Origin: Bacillus sp. Xin1
GTDB taxonomy: Bacteria > Bacillota > Bacilli > Bacillales > Bacillaceae_G
Length of the DNA: 64,000 nt
Reading direction: 5' to 3'
Assembly: GCF_013314535.1 (NCBI RefSeq)
Contig: NZ_JABUAE010000022.1
Location: forward strand, 1 to 64,000
Shown here piece after piece: positions 47,006 to 55,903 of the stretch. Position numbers and translations under genes: made by a program. The notes below the pieces were generated by a model. The model saw only the letters and a list, made by a program, of their open reading frames with translations. It was not told where the DNA came from and ran no database searches. Positions within the stretch are counted from its first letter, which is position 1; each line of letters begins with the position of its first letter.

Positions 47006-47944
47006 TTATTTATCTCGTAAATTTCTCCCGGTCAATGTAAGGAACACCGTTTCTAAGTTAGGTGCCTGCTCCTCTAACGAGCGAATTTCAATGTCATGAT
47101 TAATAAGGTGTTGAATAATTTTATTTAAATTATTCAATCCTGCATCAGAATTTACTTTAATTACGTTCTCCTCAATTTGAACAACTTTCACACCATTTAT
47201 CTCTTTTAATTTTTCTACGTCTAGATTTTCTACTGACTTCACTTCAATCCAAATATTTTTCGTATCAGTAATAATTGCTTTTAACTGTTCTTTCGTACCT
47301 TCTGCAATCACTTTACCGTGATCTACAATCGCAATTTTTGTACAAATCTCCTCTACTTCTTCCATATAGTGACTCGTATAAATAATCGTACTTCCCATCT
47401 CATTTAATTTTCGGACAGACTGAAGAATGTAGTTTCTTGACTGCGGATCAATCCCAACTGTCGGCTCATCCATAATAATTAACTTCGGTCTATGCGCAAT
47501 TGCACAAGCGATATTCAGCCTTCTTTTCATCCCGCCAGAAAAGTTTTTCGGATAACTTTTATATTTATCACTAAGCCCTACAAATTGAAGTGCTTCCTCT
47601 ACTCTCGCTTTTAGTTCAGCACCTCTTAGTCCGTACAATCCAGCAAAAAATTTCACATTTTCATAGGCAGTTAGCTCCTCGTATATTGCTATATCTTGCG
47701 GAACAATGCCGATGTTCATTTTCGCAAATCGATTATGTTTCTTTATATTTTTTCCTAGTATGCTAATTTCACCTTCATTACTTCTTAACAAGCCAGCAAT
47801 CATATTAATTGTTGTACTCTTACCAGCACCATTCGATCCTAAGAATCCAAATATTTCTCCTTCTTTAATTGATAAAGACATATTATCTACTGCGATGAAG
47901 TCACCAAATTTTTTCGTTAAATTTTTAACTTCCAATGTATTCAT
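47006..47944 (-). CDS. ABC transporter ATP-binding protein, LnrL-like
   Basis: A 312-aa ATPase with GSNGAGKSTT, Q-loop GIVPQDIAIYEELTA, signature FSGGMKRRL, LIIMDEPTVGID and switch His (TSHYMEE), plus a C-terminal extension of DrrA type. The second of two adjacent ATGs (47944) is better spaced from AGGGGTG. It starts the ABC half of an LnrJKLMN-like module whose two-component genes lie just upstream and end in a terminator. Confidence 0.85.
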   Translation of the reverse strand: MNTLEVKNLTKKFGDFIAVDNMSLSIKEGEIFGFLGSNGAGKSTTINMIAGLLRSNEGEISILGKNIKKHNRFAKMNIGIVPQDIAIYEELTAYENVKFFAGLYGLRGAELKARVEEALQFVGLSDKYKSYPKNFSGGMKRRLNIACAIAHRPKLIIMDEPTVGIDPQSRNYILQSVRKLNEMGSTIIYTSHYMEEVEEICTKIAIVDHGKVIAEGTKEQLKAIITDTKNIWIEVKSVENLDVEKLKEINGVKVVQIEENVIKVNSDAGLNNLNKIIQHLINHDIEIRSLEEQAPNLETVFLTLTGRNLRDK

Positions 47945-47985
47945 CATTTCACCCCTATTTCGATTTCTCTGCTGTTATTATAAAC

Positions 47986-48029
47986 AAAAAAAATGAACCT
48001 GCTCAGTGCAGAAGTTCATTCTTTTCACA
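47986..48029 (-). terminator. Terminator between the sensor pair and the ABC genes
   Basis: AATGAAC-CTGC and GCAG-GTTCATT (with a small bulge) form a stem; on the minus strand eight Ts follow. TATAAT lies just after it, so the ABC genes probably have their own promoter in the 40 nt before the ATPase start. Confidence 0.75.
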
Positions 48030-48077
48030 TGAGAATATTCACTTTTTTCATATGAGATCATTCATTACAATCTTCAT

Positions 48078-49181
48078 TTAGGAAATTGGTAATAGCGTCG
48101 TTACCGAGAAACCACTTGTTCCATCTACTATAACCGTTCCATTCACGGATGCAGTCCTTTCCTCCATCCCAATAATCCCAAGTCCTTTCTTCACACGAGG
48201 TGCCCCTTTTCCATTATCCTTCACTTGTACTTTCACCATCTTGTTAAGCACATGAATATCTATTGAAATAACGGTTGCCTCTGCATATTTCATTGCATTT
48301 GTTAATGCTTCCGTTACATTTTCTCCAATGACCTTCCATTGAATTGGAGAAATTGTATCTAAATTCCCTTTATACACAAACGGAATTTGTATTTCATGCT
48401 TACTCGCAAATTCATCTATGAATAATTTCATACGATGAATTCCAATTTGTTCAGTTGGTGGTTTCATATTTTTAAGGGTAATTCTGATACTTTCAATCCC
48501 ATCTTTAGAAATATGAATCGCATTTTGCAATAACTCCGCAGCTTTCACTTTATCAATTTCCATTAACCTCTTTGCGGCTTCCATTTGAATCAGTGCGCCT
48601 GTCATCGAGTGACCAATTTTATCATGAATTTCTTGTGATAACCTGTTTCTCTCTTCTAACTTAAATGTGTATTCTGATTGCCTTATGTACTCTTTATTTT
48701 CATTTAAACTTTTTGTGAGCCGTTGCATATCTTTTCGCATCTTATCATTTTGCATTTCCAATTTAAGTAAGCGACCTATATAACGATCTGCTATCGTTAA
48801 AGCGAGAAAACAAAATGCGCTAATGAGCCCATATGTCATTTGAATATCATCACCTATAAAAATGATGGGAAGGATCATTATGAAAAAGATTGGCCACTTC
48901 TTTTCTATGTAATAACTTACGACTTCGTATAAGTTCAAAGGTAAAAACAAAATATAAGATGGATGAACCTTCCATGTAAATAGTATGACTACACCTATTG
49001 ACGCACAGATTAATGCTTTTTTATACGGATCTTCCTTTAATATAGCAATCGTCACGTTTACAGAAAGATATAAAAGTAACGTAAATATAACCCACGGTAA
49101 GTTCGTAACATTTGAGTGAATGTAACTAAACACAATATATAAAAAGACAATGAATTTACTTACAGTTAACCAAAATTCCAT
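48078..49181 (-). CDS. NarL-type sensor histidine kinase, LnrJ-like
   Basis: A 367-aa kinase with five or six N-terminal helices without a large external loop, a coiled linker, a HisKA_3 domain (EERNRLSQEIHDKIGHSMTG) and an HATPase domain (TEALTNAMKYAEAT, DNGKGAP, GLGIIGMEER). Sensing within the membrane fits a lipophilic antibiotic signal, as reported for LnrJ and linearmycin. It is 4 nt downstream of its regulator gene; in B. subtilis the order is reversed (kinase first). Confidence 0.83.
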   Translation of the reverse strand: MEFWLTVSKFIVFLYIVFSYIHSNVTNLPWVIFTLLLYLSVNVTIAILKEDPYKKALICASIGVVILFTWKVHPSYILFLPLNLYEVVSYYIEKKWPIFFIMILPIIFIGDDIQMTYGLISAFCFLALTIADRYIGRLLKLEMQNDKMRKDMQRLTKSLNENKEYIRQSEYTFKLEERNRLSQEIHDKIGHSMTGALIQMEAAKRLMEIDKVKAAELLQNAIHISKDGIESIRITLKNMKPPTEQIGIHRMKLFIDEFASKHEIQIPFVYKGNLDTISPIQWKVIGENVTEALTNAMKYAEATVISIDIHVLNKMVKVQVKDNGKGAPRVKKGLGIIGMEERTASVNGTVIVDGTSGFSVTTLLPIS

Positions 49182-49185
49182 AATA

Positions 49186-49824
49186 TTAATCTACTTTTCC
49201 TGTTAAATAATAAATCGCAATTTGCGTGCGATGTTCAAGTCCAGTTTTCCCTAAAATAGAGGTAATATAATTTGCAATCGTTCCTTCTGATATGAAAAGT
49301 TGCTTCGAAATTTCTTTATTAGAGAACCCTTTTGCTATTAATGCGATAATACTAAGTTCCCTTTCTGTAAAAAGGCTCTTATCTATTTTAGACTCTTCTT
49401 CTTTACTTTCCATTAAATTACTCTTAATTTTATCAAGAACTACATCTTGCATAACAGTTTGTCCGTTATATACCCCTTTTATTGCATCACGAATACGCTC
49501 CGGATCGCTATTTTTTAATAAATAACCTTTCGCTCCGTTTTTTACTGCCTCTAAAATATATTCATCATCATCAAACGTCGTTAAAATAAGCGGTTTCGTT
49601 TTCGTCTCTTCACAAATTAACTTCGTCGCCTCTACCCCATTCATGTTCGGCATACGAACATCTAAAAGCGCAATATCAACTTCATATTTTTCACAATACG
49701 CTACAGCTTCTTTTCCATCATTTACAGTATCTAATACTTCGAACTCTTCATATGTATTTAAAATAATTTTCATGCCTTCTCTAATAAACGAGTTATCATC
49801 GGCTATCAATATTTTTATTTTCAT
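49186..49824 (-). CDS. NarL/LuxR-family response regulator, LnrK-like
   Basis: A 212-aa regulator: receiver (ADDNSFIRE, Asp in VDIALLDVRMPN, Lys in GYLLKNSDPE) and LuxR HTH (FTERELSIIALIAKGFSNKEISKQL). It probably activates the downstream ABC operon. The only ribosome-binding sequence (GGGGAAGG) is 16-20 nt from the ATG and lies in the loop of a perfect 9-bp hairpin. Confidence 0.83.
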   Translation of the reverse strand: MKIKILIADDNSFIREGMKIILNTYEEFEVLDTVNDGKEAVAYCEKYEVDIALLDVRMPNMNGVEATKLICEETKTKPLILTTFDDDEYILEAVKNGAKGYLLKNSDPERIRDAIKGVYNGQTVMQDVVLDKIKSNLMESKEEESKIDKSLFTERELSIIALIAKGFSNKEISKQLFISEGTIANYITSILGKTGLEHRTQIAIYYLTGKVD

Positions 49825-49828
49825 ATTT

Positions 49829-49856
49829 GTTAGTAGATACCTTCCCCTCTACTAAC
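49829..49856 (-). promoter_or_regulatory. Hairpin presenting the ribosome binding site of the response-regulator gene
   Basis: GTTAGTAGA (49829-49837) and TCTACTAAC (49848-49856) pair perfectly. On the minus strand the 10-nt loop GGGGAAGGTA holds the only purine-rich ribosome binding sequence before the ATG at 49824. It could be a translational control point or a protein operator. Confidence 0.45.
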
Positions 49857-50042
49857 ATTCACATCCTTTCTCTATGTAACATTTCTCTATTGCTTATTAT
49901 ATACTGCTCTAAGTTATTTTTTTACATTTTTGAAATGGTTTGTTCACACAAAATATATTATTCTTTTTTTTAATAGGTGCAGGGTAACTAAGTATCCTAT
50001 ACGTCTATTTAATAGAATACGCAAAAAGGAGGGAGAGAACGA

Positions 50043-50714
50043 TTGAAGAAAAACAATTAATAAAAAAGCACAACAAGGAAATGAACAAGCAAACGACATT
50101 CCAGATATACAACACAGTATCCCCGATTCCATAAAAAAACTTGTTATTGATACGAATAATACTCCTCTTACAATCGAAAGTAGTAACATAGACAAGGTGC
50201 ATTTATTCGACACTTACCATATAACAATAAATAAAAACGAAAAACACAAATTAAAACAAGAAGATTTTCTTTCTATGAAAACAGTCGGTGAAACAATGTA
50301 CATTACGCTAAAACAGCTACCTGTTAATCAGAAATTCTTTGCATCACAATCAAGTATGATAGCAACGCTCGTTCTTCCGTAGAAATTCGAAAATCAGAGA
50401 GAGAACCCTCTCTTTATCCAGGACAATTACAAAGCAATTGGTCTGTACAAGAAGGTCAAAACATATCTGTCTACCTTGCGAAAAATAGCGATATAACACT
50501 ATCAGCATTCACCAGCCAACAAGAATCTGAAGGCACTATAGGATGGGACAGCATAGAAGAATTAACAAAAAAAGAGAATCATTCTTCAGAAGAACATCCT
50601 GATACAAACAAGCAAGGACAATGGTATAAAAATACATTAAAGATTGGGAACGGTGCTCATCATTTATATATCAAAAAAGCTTATAATTTAAATGTTAATG
50701 TTCTTGAAAATTAA
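50043..50714 (+). pseudogene. DUF4097-like protein gene, degraded
   Basis: AAGGAGGGAGAG is followed by TTG AAG AAA AAC AAT and a stop. A second frame then reads KAQQGNEQANDIPDIQHSIP and on through KLVIDTNNTPLTIESSNID to SSMIATLVLP (about 50385). A third continues VEIRKSEREPSLYPGQLQS, then NISVYLAKNSDITL, to LNVNVLEN and TAA at 50714. The repeated beta-strand pattern resembles DUF4097 proteins. At least two indels, and apparently the loss of the N-terminal membrane segment, make it a pseudogene. Confidence 0.65.
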
Positions 50715-50721
50715 AAATCTA

Positions 50722-50772
50722 TAATCAAAAACCTTTCACATTTGTTATATCATGTAAAAGGTTTTTGATTTG
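50722..50772. terminator. Bidirectional terminator before the DUF445 gene
   Basis: AATCAAAAACCTTT and AAAGGTTTTTGATT form the main stem, extended by CACAT/ATGTA with small mismatches. Confidence 0.85.
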
Positions 50773-50803
50773 TTTTTTATAATTAATATAACCTATCTTC
50801 AGC

Positions 50804-52051
50804 TTATATCACAGCCTTCAATCCTTCTAACGCCAACCCAATCATAAATCCACAAACAGCACCGTTCACTCGAATCCACTGCAAATCTTTGCCGACGTTA
50901 TTTTCAATCATTTCGATTAATGTTTGATCATCTAACTTATCAAGATTTTCTTGGACAAGCTTTCCAATCTTAGAATGATTATTTTCAACAAGATTAACAA
51001 TTTGCTTTTGCAACCAGTCCTCTATTTTTTGAACTGTTACTGGATCTTCTTTCACTTTGTTCATTTGTTTCGTTAAAAATGGGAGAAGATATTGATCTGC
51101 AAATTCTTCTTTTTTAATAAAAGCAACTGCCTTTTCTTGTGCTTGTCCTAACAATTCTTTTATTTTTTCAGCAGCATTCCAATCTGTGATCCAGTTTTCT
51201 TTCCACTTTTCTAGTTCTCGTAATACTGCTTCATTTTCCTTAACATTCATAAGTTCTTGACGAATTTTCATTAATATAAGCTGTCTTGTACTATTATCAG
51301 TATCCTGCAAACTACTTATGTTACTAATAACAAACCTCTGTAAAATCCTCCCAATTTTGTCTTCATCCACAATATTCATGAACGATTTAAGAGTAAACTG
51401 CAAAAATCCATCTACCTTTATATTTTCCATCGCTTTCATTCCCAAGCTCCCAAGCTGATAACGCGCCTCCTCTTGGGCTGTCCACTCTTTCGCCTTGACT
51501 AACATATAATCAAGTGTTTTTTCATCATATTCTTGTACAACTAATTGATCAATTAGGACTTGCAGTATGTTTCCTGTATTAATCGTATGTAAATACGTTT
51601 TCAATTCTTTTTCAATTACAGTAGCTAACTTTTCAGTATTCATTTGAAGAATTGCTTTTTCAGCAATTGTCACAATCCCTTTTTTTACAGTATCCGATTG
51701 CATCTCTCTTTCAGCGATTTGTAACACCATTTGCACCAACTGCATTTCTTTCACTTTACCTGTTATGCTTTCTTTCGTCAGCCACTCATTTTCCAGTGTA
51801 GAAATAAGCCCTTTTGTAACACGTTTCCGATTTTTAGGAAGCAGTGCTGTATGCGGAATTGGAATACCTATGGGATGGCGAAATAACGCTGTAACTGCAA
51901 ACCAATCAGCCAGTCCACCTACTAATCCCGCTTCAAATCCACCCTGTACAATTGCTCCTATCATTGAACCTTGGAATGGTATAGTCGCCGCAAACCCTAC
52001 TCCCATCACCCCAAGTGAAATACCCGCTAAATATTTTGACTGTAATGACAT
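50804..52051 (-). CDS. DUF445 family membrane-associated protein
   Basis: A 415-aa protein with hydrophobic segments at both ends (GISLGVMGVGFAATIPF and VNGAVCGFMIGLALEGL) and a long helical, charged middle. GLVGGLADWFAVTALFRHPIGIPIPHT near residue 42 is the hallmark of DUF445 (YjiN/YheB-like) proteins. The function of the family is not established. Monocistronic. Confidence 0.82.
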   Translation of the reverse strand: MSLQSKYLAGISLGVMGVGFAATIPFQGSMIGAIVQGGFEAGLVGGLADWFAVTALFRHPIGIPIPHTALLPKNRKRVTKGLISTLENEWLTKESITGKVKEMQLVQMVLQIAEREMQSDTVKKGIVTIAEKAILQMNTEKLATVIEKELKTYLHTINTGNILQVLIDQLVVQEYDEKTLDYMLVKAKEWTAQEEARYQLGSLGMKAMENIKVDGFLQFTLKSFMNIVDEDKIGRILQRFVISNISSLQDTDNSTRQLILMKIRQELMNVKENEAVLRELEKWKENWITDWNAAEKIKELLGQAQEKAVAFIKKEEFADQYLLPFLTKQMNKVKEDPVTVQKIEDWLQKQIVNLVENNHSKIGKLVQENLDKLDDQTLIEMIENNVGKDLQWIRVNGAVCGFMIGLALEGLKAVI

Positions 52052-52263
52052 TGTATATACACATCCTCTTATTATGTAAAATGAAGCTTCTTCATTATAT
52101 TCAATCCATATTCGTAACTCTTTTTATTTTATAAAAGTTTATATCTATACTATAATGAACCTAGTTAAAAATAACAAAGAATTTTAGTATTTATTAGAAT
52201 GACTCATTAGATATACAGTAAATTGAACTGATTTTCATATAATCTTAGAGGTAATTTTATTTA

Positions 52264-52305
52264 AATAAAAAAGATGAGGCCATCCAAGCCTCATCTTTTT
52301 TTACT
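52264..52305 (-). terminator. dsdA terminator
   Basis: AAAAAAGATGAGGC and GCCTCATCTTTTTT form a perfect stem around 7 nt, at the dsdA stop. Confidence 0.92.
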
Positions 52306-53647
52306 TCTTTTCCTCTAACGTTAAATCCGAACCCTTTTGATAATATTGCATCATCACTTCTTCAGGAACCATGCTACCACCAGTTCCCCAAACGATGTGT
52401 GTACCTTTTCTTGCTTTTTCTGTTAAATGATGCTTTTGCAAATACTCTTTTTCTTCTTTACATAATTTAACCGGTCCAATCATCCCTGCTAGTGCAGAAG
52501 GCTCTAAGTAGATTTTTTCTGTATCAGCAAGCTCTTTTAACAACTTATATAACTCTTCATCGCTAACTGTGTAACTCCCACTTAAAAATGGTTCCATCGT
52601 TTTGCCAACAAATCCAGATGGTCTTCCTACCGCAAGACCATCCGCATCTGTTACATTATCGATACCAATATCTTGAACCGCAATTTTATCATGAAGCCCA
52701 GTCATTAAACCAAGTAACATACATGGTGAATGAGCAGGCTCTGCAAAGAAACAATGAACATTGTCTTTATACAATAACTTTAAGCCAAATGCTACTCCTC
52801 CAGGTCCACCACCTACCCCGCACGGAAGGTAAACGAATAAAGGATGTTCTTCATCTACTACAATTTCTAACTCTTCTAACTGTTTTTGCAATCGAGATGC
52901 TGCCACCGCGTACCCTAAAAATAAATCATGCGAATTTTCATCATCAACAAAATAGCAATGAGGGTCTGCCTCTGCTTGCAATCTCCCCTCTTCTACCGCT
53001 TTACTATAATCCGCTTCATATTCAATAACCGTTACATTTTTACTTCTTAGTAAATCTTTTTTCCATTGTTTCGCATCAGCTGACATGTGAACAGTTACAT
53101 TAAAGCCTAACTTAGCACTCATAATGCCGATACTAAGCCCTAAATTCCCAGTTGATCCTACCGCAATAGAATACTCTGCGAAAAAGTCTCTAAATCTATC
53201 ACTATCTAAAATTGAATAATCATCTTGCTCCGTTAACATTTCGTGCTGAAAAGCTAATTCTTCTGCATGTTTCAACACTTCATAAATGCCACCTCTAGCC
53301 TTGATTGAGCCTGATATCGGAAGGTGACTATCACATTTTAATACTATTTCTCCCAATAGAGGTTGCCCGTAATTTTTCTCCAAAGAATGTTTCATAGAAG
53401 GTATTCTCACTAAAGGAGATTCTATAATCCCATTCGTTCCTTTCGTTTCTGGGAATACTTTTGCAATATATGGTGCGAAACGCTTTAATCTCTCTTCAGC
53501 ACCTTTTACATCATCCTCCGCAAGCGGAGAGGCTTGTATCGCTGTTTGGAAATTTCCAACGTTCGGATTCACCCAAAATATTTCTTCTAATGAAATTAGA
53601 TTGTTTAATAGTGGATATTGTTCTTTCAATTCCTCTATTCCCTTCAT
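52301..53647 (-). CDS. dsdA: D-serine dehydratase (D-serine ammonia-lyase)
   Basis: A PLP enzyme that deaminates D-serine to pyruvate and ammonia, protecting the cell from D-serine and allowing its use. 448 aa, the usual DsdA length. Lys116 in [16 protein letters not shown] binds [17 protein letters not shown], the phosphate-binding Gly loop [16 protein letters not shown] and a C-terminal [12 protein letters not shown] agree. It is divergent from a cupin-type regulator with a 148-nt AT-rich gap. Confidence 0.93.
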   Translation of the reverse strand: MKGIEELKEQYPLLNNLISLEEIFWVNPNVGNFQTAIQASPLAEDDVKGAEERLKRFAPYIAKVFPETKGTNGIIESPLVRIPSMKHSLEKNYGQPLLGEIVLKCDSHLPISGSIKARGGIYEVLKHAEELAFQHEMLTEQDDYSILDSDRFRDFFAEYSIAVGSTGNLGLSIGIMSAKLGFNVTVHMSADAKQWKKDLLRSKNVTVIEYEADYSKAVEEGRLQAEADPHCYFVDDENSHDLFLGYAVAASRLQKQLEELEIVVDEEHPLFVYLPCGVGGGPGGVAFGLKLLYKDNVHCFFAEPAHSPCMLLGLMTGLHDKIAVQDIGIDNVTDADGLAVGRPSGFVGKTMEPFLSGSYTVSDEELYKLLKELADTEKIYLEPSALAGMIGPVKLCKEEKEYLQKHHLTEKARKGTHIVWGTGGSMVPEEVMMQYYQKGSDLTLEEKK

Positions 53648-53679
53648 TTCTCTTCCTCCTCATGTCCTTGTAGCCAGCT

Positions 53680-53780
53680 GTATAATAAATTATAATTAAA
53701 TTAATTTTAATACAGTTTAACATAAAATCGTATTTTCGTTAATTAAAATTTAATTTTTTTAAATATAATTAAATACCCAG
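53680..53780. promoter_or_regulatory. Divergent dsdA/regulator control region
   Basis: Very AT-rich with overlapping palindromes of the TTAATTAAAATTTAATT type (53739-53755) and ATTAAATTAATTTTAAT (53694-53710). Their repetition in the gap between dsdA and the HTH gene suggests operator sites for that regulator. Confidence 0.4.
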
Positions 53781-53795
53781 TAAGGAGAATTTATC

Positions 53796-54341
53796 ATGGA
53801 AAATATAGATATCGGTAAAAAGATCGAAAAACAACGAAAAGCCAAAGGTTTGAGTAGTAAAGAACTAGCAAATATGGCTGAAATTACGCCGTCTATGCTA
53901 AGTCAAATTGAACGTGGTTCCGCTAATCCTTCCATTCAAACATTGAAAGTATTAGCTAAAGCTCTTGATGTTCCAACATTTAGTTTTTTACTTGAAGAAA
54001 CAAATACAGACGATCTAATCGTACGTTCCAATAAACGTAAAAAAATGATTATTGATAATTTATCCTATGAATTGTTATCACCAGATTTCACAGGAAATTT
54101 AGCAACAGCAATTATGACTGTGCCTCCGAACACTTCTTCCTCGGAAAATCTTCTAGAGCATAAAGGAGAAGAATTAGCATTTGTTTTAGACGGGAAAATT
54201 ACGGTGTATTTAGGTGAAGAAGAGTATATATTAGAAACTGGTGATAGTGTCAAAATACCAGCGTATTTAAAACATAAATGGATAAATAATTTTAATCAAA
54301 ATGCAGTTGTCTTATTTTCAGTTACCCCACCTATCTTCTAA
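53796..54341 (+). CDS. XRE-family regulator with cupin sensor domain
   Basis: A 181-aa protein: N-terminal HTH_3 (IGKKIEKQRKAKGLSSKELA, near residues 6-60) and a C-terminal cupin_2 domain (HKGEELAFVLDGKITVYLGEEEYILETGD, about 125-155). AAGGAG precedes the ATG. Regulators of this kind often control an adjacent catabolic gene and sense its substrate in the cupin. Here the likely target is dsdA and the likely signal D-serine or a related amino acid; both are inferred from position only. Confidence 0.85.
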   Translation: MENIDIGKKIEKQRKAKGLSSKELANMAEITPSMLSQIERGSANPSIQTLKVLAKALDVPTFSFLLEETNTDDLIVRSNKRKKMIIDNLSYELLSPDFTGNLATAIMTVPPNTSSSENLLEHKGEELAFVLDGKITVYLGEEEYILETGDSVKIPAYLKHKWINNFNQNAVVLFSVTPPIF

Positions 54342-54363
54342 TACATTCAGCTCAAAACATAGT

Positions 54364-54410
54364 AAAAGGGCAATACATAAATAATATGTATTGCCCTTCT
54401 TTTTTGAAGC
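54364..54410 (+). terminator. Terminator of the cupin regulator gene
   Basis: AAAAGGGCAATACAT and ATGTATTGCCCTT form a strong stem around 7 nt, followed by CTTTTTT. Confidence 0.9.
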
Positions 54411-54540
54411 AACGTACTTATGATATAGTCAGAGATTCGACAATCGGTCCAAGCACACGCACTGGCAAAAATGTTAGTACATTGATTATAAATAAGAAAA
54501 TGCCGGTTCATACAATCCATAAAAACAGCAATAACAAAGA

Positions 54541-54638
54541 AATTAGGCGGAAGACGGTCGCTCGCAAAAGTCCGATTGGTGAGGGCTAATAATCAGTGGG
54601 GAGGATGAAGCCCCCTACTGATTAAAGTTTCACTTTAT
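54541..54638 (+). repeat. bcr1-type repeat, 5'-truncated copy
   Basis: Almost identical to the last 98 nt of the 33081-33236 copy: AAAGTCCGATTGGTGAGGGC, TAATAATCAGTGGGG, CTGATTAAAGTTTCACTTTAT. Its 3' end overlaps the last codons of the Lgt-like gene on the other strand. Confidence 0.75.
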
Positions 54639-55317
54639 TTTTTGGAAGTAACACAATCCCTGCACTAATCACAACAAAAATAAGTAACTGCTGCATAGAC
54701 AGACCAAATAATAACGGAACTTGCTCACTTATAAGCGAAATAAAAATATGGGCAGTTCCTTCTACAATTAGAAAATAACTTATGTACTTTCTAGTTCCTA
54801 GCCTCTCTTTTTGTACCCACAACCATCCCGTGATACAGATTGCTATAATGATTTCATACATGTATATAGGATGATAAGAAAACTTTGAATCATAAAGTTT
54901 CATTCCCCACGGCATTGTTGTCTGCAAACCAACCTTTTGATGGAATAAAAAATAGAAAATGATGATGCTTCCTATTCCAAATGGAAGTATGTCTAATAAA
55001 ATAGAAAGCGAGTAATCAACCTTTTTACTGCGCCATACAATATATCCGCTTGCAATGAAACAACCAATTATAATGTGCTGAGTACTCCCTACAGCTAATA
55101 ACGCTTGCCATGGCGATTGAAAAGCCCACCCTGGATTCAAAATTACTGGTGCGAATTTCCATGTTAAAATAATGATTAAAAATCCATTTGTTATGGCATC
55201 CATCATTCTTTCATATAAAAGACCTTGACTTTTCATTTTTAATTTCATGAACATGAGTCCAAACAAACTTCCCACTATGGGAGAAATCGGCTGTATTTTT
55301 ATCATCCAGTCCATCAT
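54622..55317 (-). CDS. Lgt-like membrane protein
   Basis: A 231-aa protein with seven hydrophobic segments. PWGMKLYDSKFSYHPIYMYEI near residue 145 resembles the Lgt (prolipoprotein diacylglyceryl transferase) motif with HPxxxYE, but the upstream HGGL motif and some Arg residues of true Lgt are not evident. It is therefore a divergent homologue, perhaps for another lipid or thiol substrate. Last gene of the BlaI-M56-CcdA-TlpA unit, 14 nt after the TlpA-like gene. Its last residues (NKVKL) and stop are encoded within a bcr1 repeat end. Confidence 0.65.
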   Translation of the reverse strand: MMDWMIKIQPISPIVGSLFGLMFMKLKMKSQGLLYERMMDAITNGFLIIILTWKFAPVILNPGWAFQSPWQALLAVGSTQHIIIGCFIASGYIVWRSKKVDYSLSILLDILPFGIGSIIIFYFLFHQKVGLQTTMPWGMKLYDSKFSYHPIYMYEIIIAICITGWLWVQKERLGTRKYISYFLIVEGTAHIFISLISEQVPLLFGLSMQQLLIFVVISAGIVLLPKNKVKL

Positions 55318-55331
55318 CCTGTGAACTCCTT

Positions 55332-55886
55332 TTACTGCTCAATCAATTGTTTAAATTTCTTTTCCAATTGATCCGGGGGTAATACTCCGCGTGCTTGGTC
55401 TACAATAATTCCATCTTTATCAACAAAAAACGTTGTTGGTAATGAAAAAACTTTATAATCAAGCCCAGCCACTCCATCCATGTCTAGTAAAACAGGAAAC
55501 TTAAATCCGAAACGATCCGCAAACGCCTTTGCCTCTTGTACTGGATCACTAACCGTTGCATTCACCGCAAAAATTTCGATTTCTCCTTTATATTTATCAT
55601 AAAGATGTACTAAGTCCGGTGCTTCCATTTCACATGGCCCACACCACGATGCCCAAAAGTTAATAATATACGGTTTCCCTTTTGCATCATTTAATGAATA
55701 CAGCTTTCCATCTAGTCCTTTCAGTGTAATTTTCGGTGCCTTAAATCCTACTTGAGGCAATACTTCTTTCTCTTGCAGTGCCGATTGTTTCGCTTTCCTT
55801 TCTTTTTCTTTTTGTTTAGAATTATAAAAGTTAACTCCAGCCCAAATAAATGCTCCAGCCAGTATAATTGCAATTAGTTTTTTCAC
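55332..55886 (-). CDS. TlpA/ResA-like thiol-disulfide oxidoreductase
   Basis: A 184-aa protein with an N-terminal membrane anchor (residues 4-20) and an extracytoplasmic thioredoxin domain. The active site is WASWCGPCEMEAPDL (Cys82, Cys85) and the cis-Pro is in FSLPTTFFVD. It probably reduces disulfides outside the membrane, as ResA does in cytochrome c maturation, with electrons from the CcdA-like protein encoded 17 nt upstream. The substrate is unknown. Confidence 0.88.
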   Translation of the reverse strand: MKKLIAIILAGAFIWAGVNFYNSKQKEKERKAKQSALQEKEVLPQVGFKAPKITLKGLDGKLYSLNDAKGKPYIINFWASWCGPCEMEAPDLVHLYDKYKGEIEIFAVNATVSDPVQEAKAFADRFGFKFPVLLDMDGVAGLDYKVFSLPTTFFVDKDGIIVDQARGVLPPDQLEKKFKQLIEQ

Positions 55887-55903
55887 GTTCTTTCCCCCTA
55901 TTT

